Source: Lentisphaerae bacterium GWF2_50_93 (GTDB lineage Bacteria; Verrucomicrobiota; Lentisphaeria; Victivallales; GWF2-50-93). Taken from it: DNA of 64,000 nt. Shown here in pieces: positions 33,393 to 43,174 of this stretch. Location of the stretch: contig MHBI01000012.1 of the NCBI GenBank assembly GCA_001804815.1, forward strand, positions 1 through 64,000. The letters are read 5' to 3'. Under the pieces are notes generated by a model. It was not told where the DNA came from and did not search any database. It saw nothing but the letters and a program-made list of their open reading frames with translations. Numbering within the stretch: the stretch's first letter is position 1; each line of letters starts with the position of its first letter. The translations under genes and the position numbers were made by a program.

Positions 33393-34847
33393 ATGCGTCG
33401 AGGATTCAGGACATATTTGCCTTTCATGCTCTTCCTTCTGTCTATTTGCACCTGCACTCCTCTTTTCTCACAGTCCGCGACACTCAGCGTAACTGTCCTG
33501 GATGACGCCGAAAGCTCTCTTCTGGATGGCGCGTCCGTGATCATTGAAGGCCCCTCGCCCCAGAACGGCACAGCGCAAAACGGCAAAATCAAATTCACAG
33601 GACTTGCAGACGGCAGCTACAAGATAACGGCAAGCTGCCCTGGCTATGAGGCGAACAGCGGGAAAATAATAGTGTCTTCGGCTGACAAGACCGAATATAC
33701 CGGGCTTTTCAGGGTCAAGAGGACTGGTGCCGTTCCGGTAAAAAAGGAATTCAAGGCCGAATCGAAACCCAGGGAAAAACCGGCAGCCACGGAAAAGAAG
33801 CCTGAACAGGTTGAGAAACCTCGTGAACCTGTGAAAACAGCAACTCCACCAGTCCAGACTAAACCTGAAGTCAAAAAAGACCAAGAACCAGTAAAATCCG
33901 AAGAACCTCCAGTTCTGGCAGAAAGAAAACCTCTTTTCGACGGGCTTCACGCTCCATCATGGAAATCCCTTCTTGGCGCAGTGGCAGTTTTCTCAGGACT
34001 TATAGCTTTCTTCTCCCTGATACTCCTCGCCATGAGGTGGAAGAAATCAGGCAGGACAGGAAAGATAATCCTTTCGATCGGTACCTTCGGATGTGGATGC
34101 CTGACTCTCATCATAATCGTAATTCTGGCAGTGGCCGTCCTTCTTTACGCCAGGAAAGCATCGACTGAGAAAGGAGAATCGTCCAAGGCTTCCCCCGAAC
34201 AGGCAAAATATCCTGAATACAAGGAATTAGCAGTAAAAGCTGATGTGCTGTCAAAGTCAGCACATGATGCTGGAGCAGCGTTGCTCATTGAATCCTTCAA
34301 TGAACCCGGCAAAGCCGACAAGAAGGAAAAGGCATTTGCGCTGCTTGCACAGGCGGCCGAGGAAAATCCCGGCAACGATGCGTATGCCGTCGATCTCGCC
34401 GATGCATATGTCCTATGCAGCGACCAGTATGCAATAAGGGTGGCGGCTGACATTTATGAGGATGTACTAACGAGGCGTCCAAACGACGAGGCGATCCTTG
34501 CAAGGGCTGCCGACGCATATATTCAGCTGGATGAGTTTGAAAAGGCAAATGCTTTCATAAAAAGGCGAATCGCGCTGCCCAAGTCCGACCTCTACGGTGC
34601 GGCGCTCCAGACATCGCTGATCTGCGTCGAGACCGGTGATTTTAATTCCGGCATTGACCGCCTTTCCCAAATTGTCTCAAAGCATCCCGAGCGCGACGAT
34701 GTAAAAATGCTCCTTGCCGCGATGCAGATACAGAACGGTCTTCCGGAGATGGCGAAGCTAACCCTTGACGAGGCAATTTCTAAACTTCCAAAGGGAAGCC
34801 CCCTTTTGGCACAGGCCACCAAGATGAGGAGGAGCCTGGAAAAATGA
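33393..34847 (+). CDS. Membrane protein with carboxypeptidase-regulatory-like and TPR-like domains
   Basis: About 484 residues. Signal-like hydrophobic start (LPFMLFLLSICTCTPLFSQS), a beta-sandwich of the carboxypeptidase-regulatory/PEGA type (LDGASVIIEGPSPQNG...GLADGSYKITASCPGYEA), a long Pro/Lys/Glu-rich linker, two membrane helices (LLGAVAVFSGLIAFFSLILL and CGCLTLIIIVILAVAVLLY), then a helical TPR-like region of about 210 residues (AADIYEDVLTRRPNDEAIL). The ATG at 33393 follows AGGGGGA by eight bases. Its stop overlaps the start of the next gene (ATGA), so the pair is co-translated. It probably scaffolds or exports that very large partner. No known family name. Confidence 0.7.
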   Translation: MRRGFRTYLPFMLFLLSICTCTPLFSQSATLSVTVLDDAESSLLDGASVIIEGPSPQNGTAQNGKIKFTGLADGSYKITASCPGYEANSGKIIVSSADKTEYTGLFRVKRTGAVPVKKEFKAESKPREKPAATEKKPEQVEKPREPVKTATPPVQTKPEVKKDQEPVKSEEPPVLAERKPLFDGLHAPSWKSLLGAVAVFSGLIAFFSLILLAMRWKKSGRTGKIILSIGTFGCGCLTLIIIVILAVAVLLYARKASTEKGESSKASPEQAKYPEYKELAVKADVLSKSAHDAGAALLIESFNEPGKADKKEKAFALLAQAAEENPGNDAYAVDLADAYVLCSDQYAIRVAADIYEDVLTRRPNDEAILARAADAYIQLDEFEKANAFIKRRIALPKSDLYGAALQTSLICVETGDFNSGIDRLSQIVSKHPERDDVKMLLAAMQIQNGLPEMAKLTLDEAISKLPKGSPLLAQATKMRRSLEK

Positions 34848-37800
34848 AAACGTCAACAAGATTAACATTGATGCTCATATGTCTTGCGGTCTTTTCATTC
34901 AATTCATTTTCCCAGGACGATGATGCGCGCCTTAAAGCCCTGGGCGAACGCGTCAAGGAAGGAGAAAGACTCGAACTCGCCAACAGGAAGGAATTCAACG
35001 ACAAGGTCAGCGAGATACGTTCCGACAACAGTCTTTCGACTTCAGAAAAACAGGCAAGGATTAACAAGGAATATTCCACCTACCGTGAAAAGAGCCAGAA
35101 ACTGACCGTCGAGTACAGGAAGCCGGCACAGGACGAACTTGCGAGGATCGCAAATGCTGCGGAAGGGGCCGGGACAACTGAGACTTCCAAGAAGTTCAAG
35201 GAAACTGCTGGAACAAAGATGGGGGACGCTGAGCATCGTGGATGGACCGGAGACACTGACGCCGGTGCAGGCGCCAGGACAACTGACAAGCTAATAAAAG
35301 CCGCTGAGAAAATGGGGCTTCCCGTGAACAAGTCGCCCAAGGGGCCGGGTTATGTGAACATAGGCGGACTGGATCTTACGGTCCATACAGAAGGAGCGAT
35401 GGGGCGTCCTGGAACGGAAGCCCATTACGTGCAGATTTCGGCTGATGCGCGTTCTAAGGAGACCTATGTTTCGGCTGGGATGAAGGATAAACAGGCAGGA
35501 AAGGCCCTTGTTGAAACAAACGATCACATAAAGAAGGCCATGGAGGGCGTTGAACTGCCGCACCAGGAACTCCTGACCAATCCTGAGAAGCTGCAGATAA
35601 TGGCGAAGGGAACGACGAAGGCCGTCAAATCCTCAGGTCTCACAAACGCTAGGATCGAGAAGATACTCAAGAACAACGGAATCCAGGGCACCCCTGAAGA
35701 TTTCATGAGGATGCTGGGCGAAACGAAGGCCGGAAAGGCCATCGCACCTGACGCCGTCGGGTTGAATTCCAAGAATATCAACAAGGCGCAGGACGCCTGC
35801 CGGGAAATACTTGCCGAGTCGCAGTTCATGGCCGAAAGAAAGGCTAAAATTGAATTCGCAGCAAAACAGCAGCAGATAAAGGATCTCATCGGCAGAGGAG
35901 AGCACCAGAAGGCCCAGGCGATCAAGGACGATCTGTTCGACAGCTATGTCCGCATCAAGGAGACCAACAAGGTTGTCGGCGGGAAGCTGCCTCCTTCTAC
36001 GTCCGGAATTCCCGACCAGCCGTCCGGCATAAGCCAGGCGGCGAAAGCGAAGATCCTGTTCGGAGTCGGAACGGCTTTTACAGGATATGCCTCCTGGAAT
36101 GAAGAAGCTGAGGCGGCGAAAGCCGAGAAGAGGACTTTCTCGCAGGCGAACGTGGTTAAGAATTTCGCCGGGAACATGACAGGGATAACGAACGCGGTCA
36201 ACCAGTCAAAGGCCGTCTACAACGAGCTTGCCGTAAAAAATTACGAATATCTCGACAGCCAGTTCGATGCGCTTGGCGACACGCCGAATGTCAGCACCGC
36301 CAGGATATTGATGATAACCGCGAAGTCGACGCTCCGCACTGCGACAAAGGCGACATGGGAAGGTGTAAAGGGCCTGCCGCTGTTCATCGGGGACATCGCA
36401 AGCGCAGCCGAGAACACGGTCATGCTCGGCACAGCCTCGACAGGACTGCTCTACGACTCGATCAACGCGCAGATGACGGTACAGGACAACAAGGAATGGC
36501 AGGCCGTCACCCTGGAGCGGGGGCTGATAGCGATAAAGAAATGGAAGATCTTCCTGTTCCAGGCGGCAGATGAAATAAAAAGGAAGGAGGCCTTCCTGCG
36601 GAGTTCCGAGGGCATGCTGAACTCAAGGGATCAGATCATCGACATAAAATACAATACCGAGGGCAATATAAAGAATCTCGAGGCCCTGTGCATCCAGGCG
36701 GACAGCCTCAGGACCGATCGGGAGAAATTCATAAAGGGCAATGCAGAGTCCAGGCTTGTGAAGCTTTTCGGGGAAGTGAAGAAGAAGGCCGATTCGAATT
36801 TTGAAGCGGCCGGAAAGATGCTCCAGCAGATCCAGCTGGGGAAAATAACGCCTGACGAAGTCAGGAAGCAGGGAGGCGCGCTCAAGGAGGAATTCCTGAA
36901 GAACGAGGATGCCTACGTGAAAGGTGCCGAAGAGCTGGTGGATCTGGGCAAGTTCGCCGACGCCTCGGAACTGCTGAAGACCATCGATTCGTTCAGGACC
37001 GGGATTGAGAAGAGCCTGGCGGACGCAAACAGGTTAGCATCGGCCACGAAGGACATTGTCCCTTCCTACAAAAAGGTCGGCAGCGAGATCATAAAGGATT
37101 TTGAGGCGTACCAGGGATTCAAGAACGAGCTCAACAGGAAGATTGATTTCTTCATGGACAAATATGCGAAGGTCGACTCGCCGCACTACAAGGATCTCGA
37201 CGAAATAAAGAACAAGATTGCAGGCCTTGATGTCAAGAAGCCGGACAAGGAGGCAATCGACAGTAGCTGCGAGCAGCTTTCAAAGATGTCGAAGACGCTC
37301 GCCGACATTGAAAAGATAAAAATTCCAGATGTGAAAACACAGCTGAAGGCGGACGAAGCCGATCTGATGGGGCAGATGCTGGCGAACATGGAGAAGGCTG
37401 CGAACGACGCCGAAGCCTCGATCAGGAAGGCGCGCGACGAGATTGCGAAGCTCAACCTCGATTTCGAGGGGATAAAGATAATGATAGCGGTAGTGGATTC
37501 CGCGACTGGGACGCAGATCGACGGGGCGACGGTATCGGTTTCATCTAAAAAGTACAATGCAAAAAATCCGGTGCGGGACGGTGTCGCGGAATTCGGCGAT
37601 GTCCCGGCAGGCGAATACCAGGTGCAGGCAAGCGCCGACGGCTACGATTCAAAGGGCATCACGCTGACAGTGGATTCCGTTTCAGGCAAGGATATTTCCG
37701 GATCCGTAAAACTGACGGCGAACAAGCAGTCGGCAGTCAGGGCCGCAGAACAGAAGAAGGAGGACAAGGAGCTTGAGAGGAAGGTCGAGCAGGTAAGGGA

Positions 37801-40066
37801 TGCCGATCTTGAAAAGGCGAAAGACATTATCGGCAATGTAAGTTCAATGGCGACGCAGGGGAAGTACCTGACGAGGCATACGCTGTTCACCGACAATTCG
37901 ACAAGCATAGCCTACAGCCTGGAGAAGATGGCCGGCTTGAAAAGCAAAAGCGATTCCATCCAGATAATACTGCTTCTCGGCGACGTATCGGAGTTCTACA
38001 AGCGCGGCTCCGACCTGGGACTCGCATATGTAATTGAGAAAGTATCGTACTGGCTGAAGAACCAGGATTATGATGAATACCAGTCCCTTGCCAGAATGAA
38101 ATGCGGGATCAAGGGAACGTTCACAAGTCCTACGGAGATGTCCAAGACCGCGCTCGCGTTCGTGGATTTCGACTTGAAGATGACCGAGGAATTCACGCTC
38201 AACGTATCCAACATGCTCTGGTATATGAACTACAAGGAGTACCAGGACAGGAAAATAAAATCCGCCGTAAAGGAAGGAAAACCATCCCAGTTGGGTGCGG
38301 TCGAGTTCTGGAGCTCGCTTATCGTATCGGGCGGATATCAGGCGGTTTCCGCTGAGCTTGACAAGTTCTGGGCAGGTCCTGCAAAGGATTGCATAAAAGG
38401 CGATGCCGCAAAGGACTTTGACAAGAAGAACCCATACATAGTCAAGGACTACAGGGACAGGTACATTGTCATGGAAATAGCACCGCTTCTTGAAAAGTGG
38501 TCCGCTGAAAAAAGGCTTGCCAGGGAGAAGGAATTCGTGGTCGCTGCAAACGAGGTCGCGGGCAGGCTGGCGCAGGCGGCTGTCAATATCAGGGGCACGA
38601 TCAAGACCGCGCCTGAAAGCCTGCCATGCAAGGTGAGGATAGCGAACGGCAAGCAGGAGTACAAGCAGGATTCCGTGAACTTCAACAAGTCCCTCAAGGA
38701 GCTTGAGAGCGAAAGCTTCGAAATATCGGCTGATCCTGTAAAGGACTCCAATATCTACAACGCCTCGGGGAAAAGATTCTCGTTCAATCTCAATCCCAGA
38801 TACACGAGCATCTCCCAGGTGGCATTGAAGGTCAATGGATATGCAATCGACATTGAAGTCCCGGCCATCAACGTTCCGGCATACAAGATAAGGAAGGACG
38901 AGTTCGATTCGAACGACAAGAATCTTGTAAAAGTGCCGCCGCCGCCGGTTGAGAAGAACCAGGAATATTCCGGGAACTTCAATGCCGCCTTATCCGGATT
39001 CTCCTCGAATACCGTCTCACTGCAGGAATCTGAACGCAGGCACTACATTGTCTCCAGCGCATTTGACGCATACAAATATGATCTCAGCAACGGCTACAGC
39101 AGGACCCTGAGCGCCATGCGGCACAACTATGACGTGGAAAACAGGAAGGACATTCCATACGAGCAGAAGAAACAGGTCGTCGATGCATTGAATGGGAGAA
39201 TAAAGGCAGTAGAAGCGGAAGCCGCAAAACTCTCTAAGCAGTGCGACGAGATCGGGAAGCTGGCGAACGACAGTCTCAACAAGTCAAGGACTGAGTTAAG
39301 CAGGAAGGAGACCGAGCTCACCAAGAAGACCCAGGCAATAAACAAGGACAAGATGGAGCTATTCAAGACCTGGTACAACGCCACCAGCAAGTTCAGCAAG
39401 GTCTTTGACGAGGTCAAGTACATTTCCTCCTATTCCCAGAGTTCCAGGGAAAGTGTTATAAAGGACTATATGAATCCTGAGGCGCTATCTCCCGACTTCG
39501 ACGGGAAATTCCAAAAGCTGAAAGGCGGGACCATCCAGAACTTCACGGTTGCTCTCAACGAAATTTATTCATATGAAGCCAAGTTCGAGGCCCTCAAGGG
39601 AAGGCTTGACGCGGCAATAAAGGAAGCCGACGCCCTGCAGCTGCAGAGATACGGAAAGGATCCGCTGGAACTCAGCGATGGCAGCAGGCATTATTCATAC
39701 AACACATCCGGTCCCGGCTATGATGTCAGGCAGGTCGAAGAGGCATTGGATTTCATCAGGACGGTCAAGGAGATCCATCTCGAGAATAAATTGAAGAACG
39801 ACCTTTCCAGGATCGACTGGTATCTGGGCAAGCGCGGAGGCGCCATCCAGAACCTCGAAGCCATGATCGTCGAAATGGAAAAGCTCGCCACCCAGCTTCC
39901 CGACCAGTCAAAGATCGCCGAAGCCGAGGCCGAGATCAAGCCCGTCGCCGGAAAACTCGAGGAATATGCCAAGGCCATAACCAGCGCGGTGATGTCGAGG
40001 AACGTCAGGAACTTCAAAGTCCCGCAGGGGTGCTTGACACCAAAGGCAGCGACGAGGCTTTTGTGA
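34844..40066 (+). CDS. Giant exported coiled-coil protein, 5' part (frame broken at about 40027-40030)
   Basis: 1,740 codons. Signal peptide (LTLMLICLAVFSFNSFSQDD), then an uncharacterised N-terminal region, long helical/coiled-coil stretches rich in Lys, Glu and Ala (for instance around residues 560-880 and 1430-1500), and one carboxypeptidase-regulatory-like beta domain near 880-960 (DGATVSVSSKKYN...VPAGEYQVQASADGYDSKG) that parallels the one in the upstream protein. The frame ends with PQGCLTPKAATRLL, but reading on in the +1 frame from the GGGG run gives VLDTKGSDEAFVND with unchanged composition, so the true protein is about 2,040 residues. Either a one-base loss in a G run, a sequencing error, or phase-variable slippage. 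Function unknown; likely periplasmic or surface. Confidence 0.75.
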   Translation: MKTSTRLTLMLICLAVFSFNSFSQDDDARLKALGERVKEGERLELANRKEFNDKVSEIRSDNSLSTSEKQARINKEYSTYREKSQKLTVEYRKPAQDELARIANAAEGAGTTETSKKFKETAGTKMGDAEHRGWTGDTDAGAGARTTDKLIKAAEKMGLPVNKSPKGPGYVNIGGLDLTVHTEGAMGRPGTEAHYVQISADARSKETYVSAGMKDKQAGKALVETNDHIKKAMEGVELPHQELLTNPEKLQIMAKGTTKAVKSSGLTNARIEKILKNNGIQGTPEDFMRMLGETKAGKAIAPDAVGLNSKNINKAQDACREILAESQFMAERKAKIEFAAKQQQIKDLIGRGEHQKAQAIKDDLFDSYVRIKETNKVVGGKLPPSTSGIPDQPSGISQAAKAKILFGVGTAFTGYASWNEEAEAAKAEKRTFSQANVVKNFAGNMTGITNAVNQSKAVYNELAVKNYEYLDSQFDALGDTPNVSTARILMITAKSTLRTATKATWEGVKGLPLFIGDIASAAENTVMLGTASTGLLYDSINAQMTVQDNKEWQAVTLERGLIAIKKWKIFLFQAADEIKRKEAFLRSSEGMLNSRDQIIDIKYNTEGNIKNLEALCIQADSLRTDREKFIKGNAESRLVKLFGEVKKKADSNFEAAGKMLQQIQLGKITPDEVRKQGGALKEEFLKNEDAYVKGAEELVDLGKFADASELLKTIDSFRTGIEKSLADANRLASATKDIVPSYKKVGSEIIKDFEAYQGFKNELNRKIDFFMDKYAKVDSPHYKDLDEIKNKIAGLDVKKPDKEAIDSSCEQLSKMSKTLADIEKIKIPDVKTQLKADEADLMGQMLANMEKAANDAEASIRKARDEIAKLNLDFEGIKIMIAVVDSATGTQIDGATVSVSSKKYNAKNPVRDGVAEFGDVPAGEYQVQASADGYDSKGITLTVDSVSGKDISGSVKLTANKQSAVRAAEQKKEDKELERKVEQVRDADLEKAKDIIGNVSSMATQGKYLTRHTLFTDNSTSIAYSLEKMAGLKSKSDSIQIILLLGDVSEFYKRGSDLGLAYVIEKVSYWLKNQDYDEYQSLARMKCGIKGTFTSPTEMSKTALAFVDFDLKMTEEFTLNVSNMLWYMNYKEYQDRKIKSAVKEGKPSQLGAVEFWSSLIVSGGYQAVSAELDKFWAGPAKDCIKGDAAKDFDKKNPYIVKDYRDRYIVMEIAPLLEKWSAEKRLAREKEFVVAANEVAGRLAQAAVNIRGTIKTAPESLPCKVRIANGKQEYKQDSVNFNKSLKELESESFEISADPVKDSNIYNASGKRFSFNLNPRYTSISQVALKVNGYAIDIEVPAINVPAYKIRKDEFDSNDKNLVKVPPPPVEKNQEYSGNFNAALSGFSSNTVSLQESERRHYIVSSAFDAYKYDLSNGYSRTLSAMRHNYDVENRKDIPYEQKKQVVDALNGRIKAVEAEAAKLSKQCDEIGKLANDSLNKSRTELSRKETELTKKTQAINKDKMELFKTWYNATSKFSKVFDEVKYISSYSQSSRESVIKDYMNPEALSPDFDGKFQKLKGGTIQNFTVALNEIYSYEAKFEALKGRLDAAIKEADALQLQRYGKDPLELSDGSRHYSYNTSGPGYDVRQVEEALDFIRTVKEIHLENKLKNDLSRIDWYLGKRGGAIQNLEAMIVEMEKLATQLPDQSKIAEAEAEIKPVAGKLEEYAKAITSAVMSRNVRNFKVPQGCLTPKAATRLL

Positions 40067-40968
40067 ACGACTGTGCGAGGATAATGAGGGCATTCAAGGG
40101 CAAGCACCGCGAAGTGGTAGCCGACTGGATGCCTTCTTCGGAAAAGATGGAGAGCGCCTACACCAGGATTGATGAGATCAGGTTCAGGCTTCCATATTCG
40201 GAACTGACAGAAGATCAGAGGAAAAGGAATGAGGAGATCGTAAATAAATTGAAGCCGATGTTCGAGCGATACAAGAGCAAGGCGCTGATGGAGACATGGT
40301 TCATTCCGGTGATCGCCTCCCTCGAAGGGCTCGGGAAGACGCCCAGGGAAAGGGTTGAAGCCCTGATCGCAAAGAATGACAATGCCCTGAAGCGGATGAA
40401 GAACAAGGAGGACGAAGCCAGTTCGCTCAGCAGCATCGATCAGGCGCAGAACTTCATGAAGGACTCACTTGACTGGTTCGGGCTCATGCCGGACATACCG
40501 ACGCTTGACTGCATAAAGGAAAGGTGCGAACTGAACAGGCGCGCCGTGAAATCCGGCGTATTCGCCAGCTACCGCAAGACTAACGGCCTTCCTCCACCGC
40601 CTGAATCAGTGAAGATCAACGGTACGGACGTCCCATACGACGGCGGCTGCTATGTAATGCGATATTCGCAGCTTGGCGCGACTTCGCCGGAACTGGCGAA
40701 GGCCTATGATAACACCGAATGGAAGGGGAAGTTCCTGAAGTCCTTCTTCTACGGCTTCAAGAAGAATCCCGACTACATCCTCGAAGTTTCGATGTGGCAG
40801 GAGAAGATGTTCAGTCCGTGGTATGACACCACCAGGGACTACGAATGGCCTATCTCGACGGAGTACCTGCCGATGTACTGGACCTTCTACGTAAGGAACG
40901 CGACCCGCGACAACAAGTTCTCCAGGGTCAAGTACGAACCCGGCGTAACAATCGTAGTCCTGCCGTAG
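40030..40968 (+). CDS. Giant exported protein, 3' part after frameshift
   Basis: About 312 codons continuing the protein above in a different frame. It has no ribosome-binding site of its own and begins inside the upstream gene. Helical first half, then a more globular C-terminal section (NGTDVPYDGGCYVMRYSQLG, DYEWPISTEYLPMYWTFYV) that may be the functional head. If the frameshift is real, this domain is lost unless ribosomes slip on the GGGG run at 40027-40030. Confidence 0.7.
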   Translation: MLDTKGSDEAFVNDCARIMRAFKGKHREVVADWMPSSEKMESAYTRIDEIRFRLPYSELTEDQRKRNEEIVNKLKPMFERYKSKALMETWFIPVIASLEGLGKTPRERVEALIAKNDNALKRMKNKEDEASSLSSIDQAQNFMKDSLDWFGLMPDIPTLDCIKERCELNRRAVKSGVFASYRKTNGLPPPPESVKINGTDVPYDGGCYVMRYSQLGATSPELAKAYDNTEWKGKFLKSFFYGFKKNPDYILEVSMWQEKMFSPWYDTTRDYEWPISTEYLPMYWTFYVRNATRDNKFSRVKYEPGVTIVVLP

Positions 40969-41816
40969 GAACAGTCGAATATCGAACAGATGAATCCTCC
41001 GCAGGAGCCTGACGGGCTCAAGGTTTTTCGCTTGAAGCAGCTCGTATTCGAGCTTTCTTAACGGAATTTCAAGAGACCGAAGAGCGCGCAAACATGCGCT
41101 ACTACAAACAAATTCAGCCATTCCTGAACACATTTGCAAGTCCGACAGGAAACAATCGAATTATGAAGTAAGACGGAGATCTTCGAGGCCTGAGCGCTCG
41201 GGGTGATTACGTAGCGCTGGCGTCCCGCCGGCAATTAGTTTTGGCTTTCCGTTCGTAGCCTGTCGCGCCGTCTTGTCGCGGCGCAGCCTTTGCGAAAGCT
41301 GATTAAGCGCGCAAGAGCTTTCCAACCACTAACCTAGATATTGCATTTGATTGTTGAGTTCAGCAATATCTACCTTGGTGGCATAGGATTATGCCGCCAA
41401 GGCCGAGCACACTTTCGTGTCTCGGGGTTAACCCTCCCGAGCGCCTTTCGGCCTCGGGACAAGCTGGTTTTTCGAGGCTTTTGCCTCGAAAACATCGGCC
41501 TCCCGGTAAATTTTGCCACCTTAAACGCAAAATTTAGGCTAATCTTCTCTTATCTTTGTTTTCATCTTCCCCTATTCTACGTTGAACGTACGATGTTGGA
41601 TGTTCGACGTTCATGGATTACCGATTACTGCCCCGAATGGCGCTAAGAAATAAGAGAAGAACAAACTAAAGTTTGAACTCCAACATTTGTCGGTATGCTG
41701 AGGTTGGAGTCCAAACTTCTTACATTCCAGGTTGAAATCTTTCAGAGGCTCCCTTGATACTGTGTTAATGAATTGTAGATTCTACGTTTCTCGAAATCAA
41801 GAACATGGGGGATATA
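40969..41816. repeat. Repeat-rich intergenic region, including long dispersed repeat copy B
   Basis: No gene. 40988-41140 is copy B of the 33034-33195 repeat. Further on are CGCGCCGTCTTGTCGCGGCGC, low-complexity TGTTGGATGTTCGACGTTC motifs, and at 41643-41676 an inverted copy of 84-118 (TAAGAGAAGAACAAACTAAAG versus the palindrome CAAACTTTAGTTTG). That links the two ends of the host part of this window by repeat content. Confidence 0.6.
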
Positions 41817-42506
41817 ATGCTTGCAAGGACTTTTTCCGCCGCGATAAACGGCGTCGACGCATATACCGTGGAAGTTGAAGTAAACGCTACAGGACAGGGG
41901 GAGAACACAACCGTGTCTGTTGTCGGACTTCCCGATGCGGCAATCAAGGAGAGCCGGGACCGTGTAAGGTCTGCGCTGCTGAGCTGCGGGTACACGCATC
42001 CATTCGGGAACACTGTTGTCGGACTCGCCCCGGCGGACATCCGCAAGGAGGGCGCGGCATTCGATCTGCCAATTGCCTTGAGCATGATCGCAACGACAGG
42101 CAAGCTCGACCGTGAAAAGCTTTCACGGACCATGATAATAGGCGAACTGGCTCTGACCGGGAGCATAAGGCCGGTGAAGGGAGTGCTTCCGATAGCCGTC
42201 CATGCCAGGAACCTCAAGGATATAGATTCGCTGATGGTGCCTGTCCAGAATGCGGCTGAAGCTGCAGTGGCATCCGGGAAGATCCCGGTATATCCTGTGG
42301 AAAACCTCGTGGACGCAGTGAACTTCTTCTCTGCTAATGATTGCAGGGAACCGTACAAGGAGACTATCGATGCCGCCGTCGCAGTTTCAAAGAACAGGCC
42401 TGATCCGGACTTCAACGAGGTCAAAGGCCAGGGTTATGCAAAGCGTGCCATCGAAATAGCGGCCGCAGGTGGACATAATGTCCTCATGATCGGACCGCCG
42501 GGCTAA
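41817..42506 (+). pseudogene. comM: comM (yifB, Mg-chelatase-like AAA+), 5' part interrupted by element
   Basis: Encodes the N-terminal Lon-protease-like domain of ComM (MLARTFSAAINGVDAYTVEV, VVGLPDAAIKESRDRVRSAL, GSIRPVKGVLP) and stops at HNVLMIGPPG, in the first half of the Walker A loop. The remainder, beginning at the second PPG and reading TGKSMLAKR, resumes at 61503. In other bacteria ComM is a hexameric helicase that promotes branch migration during natural transformation. Start ATG at 41817 after GGGGGA. Without Walker A and B the fragment cannot hydrolyse ATP. Confidence 0.95.
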
Positions 42507-42531
42507 ATAGGCTTAAATATATGCTATGTTT
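42498..42531. other. attL: left attachment half-site
   Basis: Host GGACCGCCGGG joined to element CTAAATAGGCTTAAATATATGCTATGTTT (positions 42503-42531). The AGGCTT and TGCTATGTTT blocks are inverses of AAGCCT and AAACATAGCA at the other end. Confidence 0.8.
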
Positions 42532-42551
42532 GATGCAGAGGGGAATTAGTC

Positions 42552-43079
42552 TCAATCCATCTTGGGAATTTTACTCTCACCCTTGGGGCTCTGGTGCATC
42601 TCAAGAGGCAAGTTCAGCTCTGTTCCAGTTCCATAGAAGTCAACCATGTTCCCTGAAGCCTTGACCTCTCCACCTTTCTTGAGATAGACAGGATGCTTAA
42701 CCCACTTGCCAAGCTTCTTGTCCTTGATTTCAGCCATCCATGATATCTGCTTCTCCTTGGAGTCCACAGTAACGAAGACACATTCCTTTCTGTCCTTGCT
42801 CTGAGAAGGAGCCTCCAGCTTGTCGCCAAGCGGGAATCCGAGATACCAAGCTTCAGTTATGATGGCCACAGCAAGAGGATTGTGCTTCTTCACCAGTTCA
42901 CTGACCACGGCATTGAACTTTTCCTTGTCGGAGAGCATCAGGTCAGTCAGGTTTCTTGGCAGCGGGCTCAGTGTCCCGTTGATGATGAGGAACGCCACAG
43001 GCTGAACAAACCCGTGCTTCTCGTAGTTTTTCCTGGCTCCATCACTGAGGTCAAGAGCTATTTTGTCGAACACATCCAT
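42552..43079 (-). CDS. Unknown cytoplasmic protein at the element's left end
   Basis: 175 residues, no signal or membrane segment, no recognised family. Contains a FVTVDSKEKQISWMAEIKDK beta-hairpin-like stretch and a hydrophilic C-terminus. Predicted alpha/beta. Convergent on the comM fragment with 45 bp between stops. Function unknown. Confidence 0.6.
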   Translation of the reverse strand: MDVFDKIALDLSDGARKNYEKHGFVQPVAFLIINGTLSPLPRNLTDLMLSDKEKFNAVVSELVKKHNPLAVAIITEAWYLGFPLGDKLEAPSQSKDRKECVFVTVDSKEKQISWMAEIKDKKLGKWVKHPVYLKKGGEVKASGNMVDFYGTGTELNLPLEMHQSPKGESKIPKMD

Positions 43080-43174
43080 TGTATTTTTCCGTTATTACTT
43101 GATATAAATCTGCACTCTAAATCAGCCTTTTCCAGTAAACCCAGATGAGAAGGGGAGTTTTCAGTTTTATTCAG

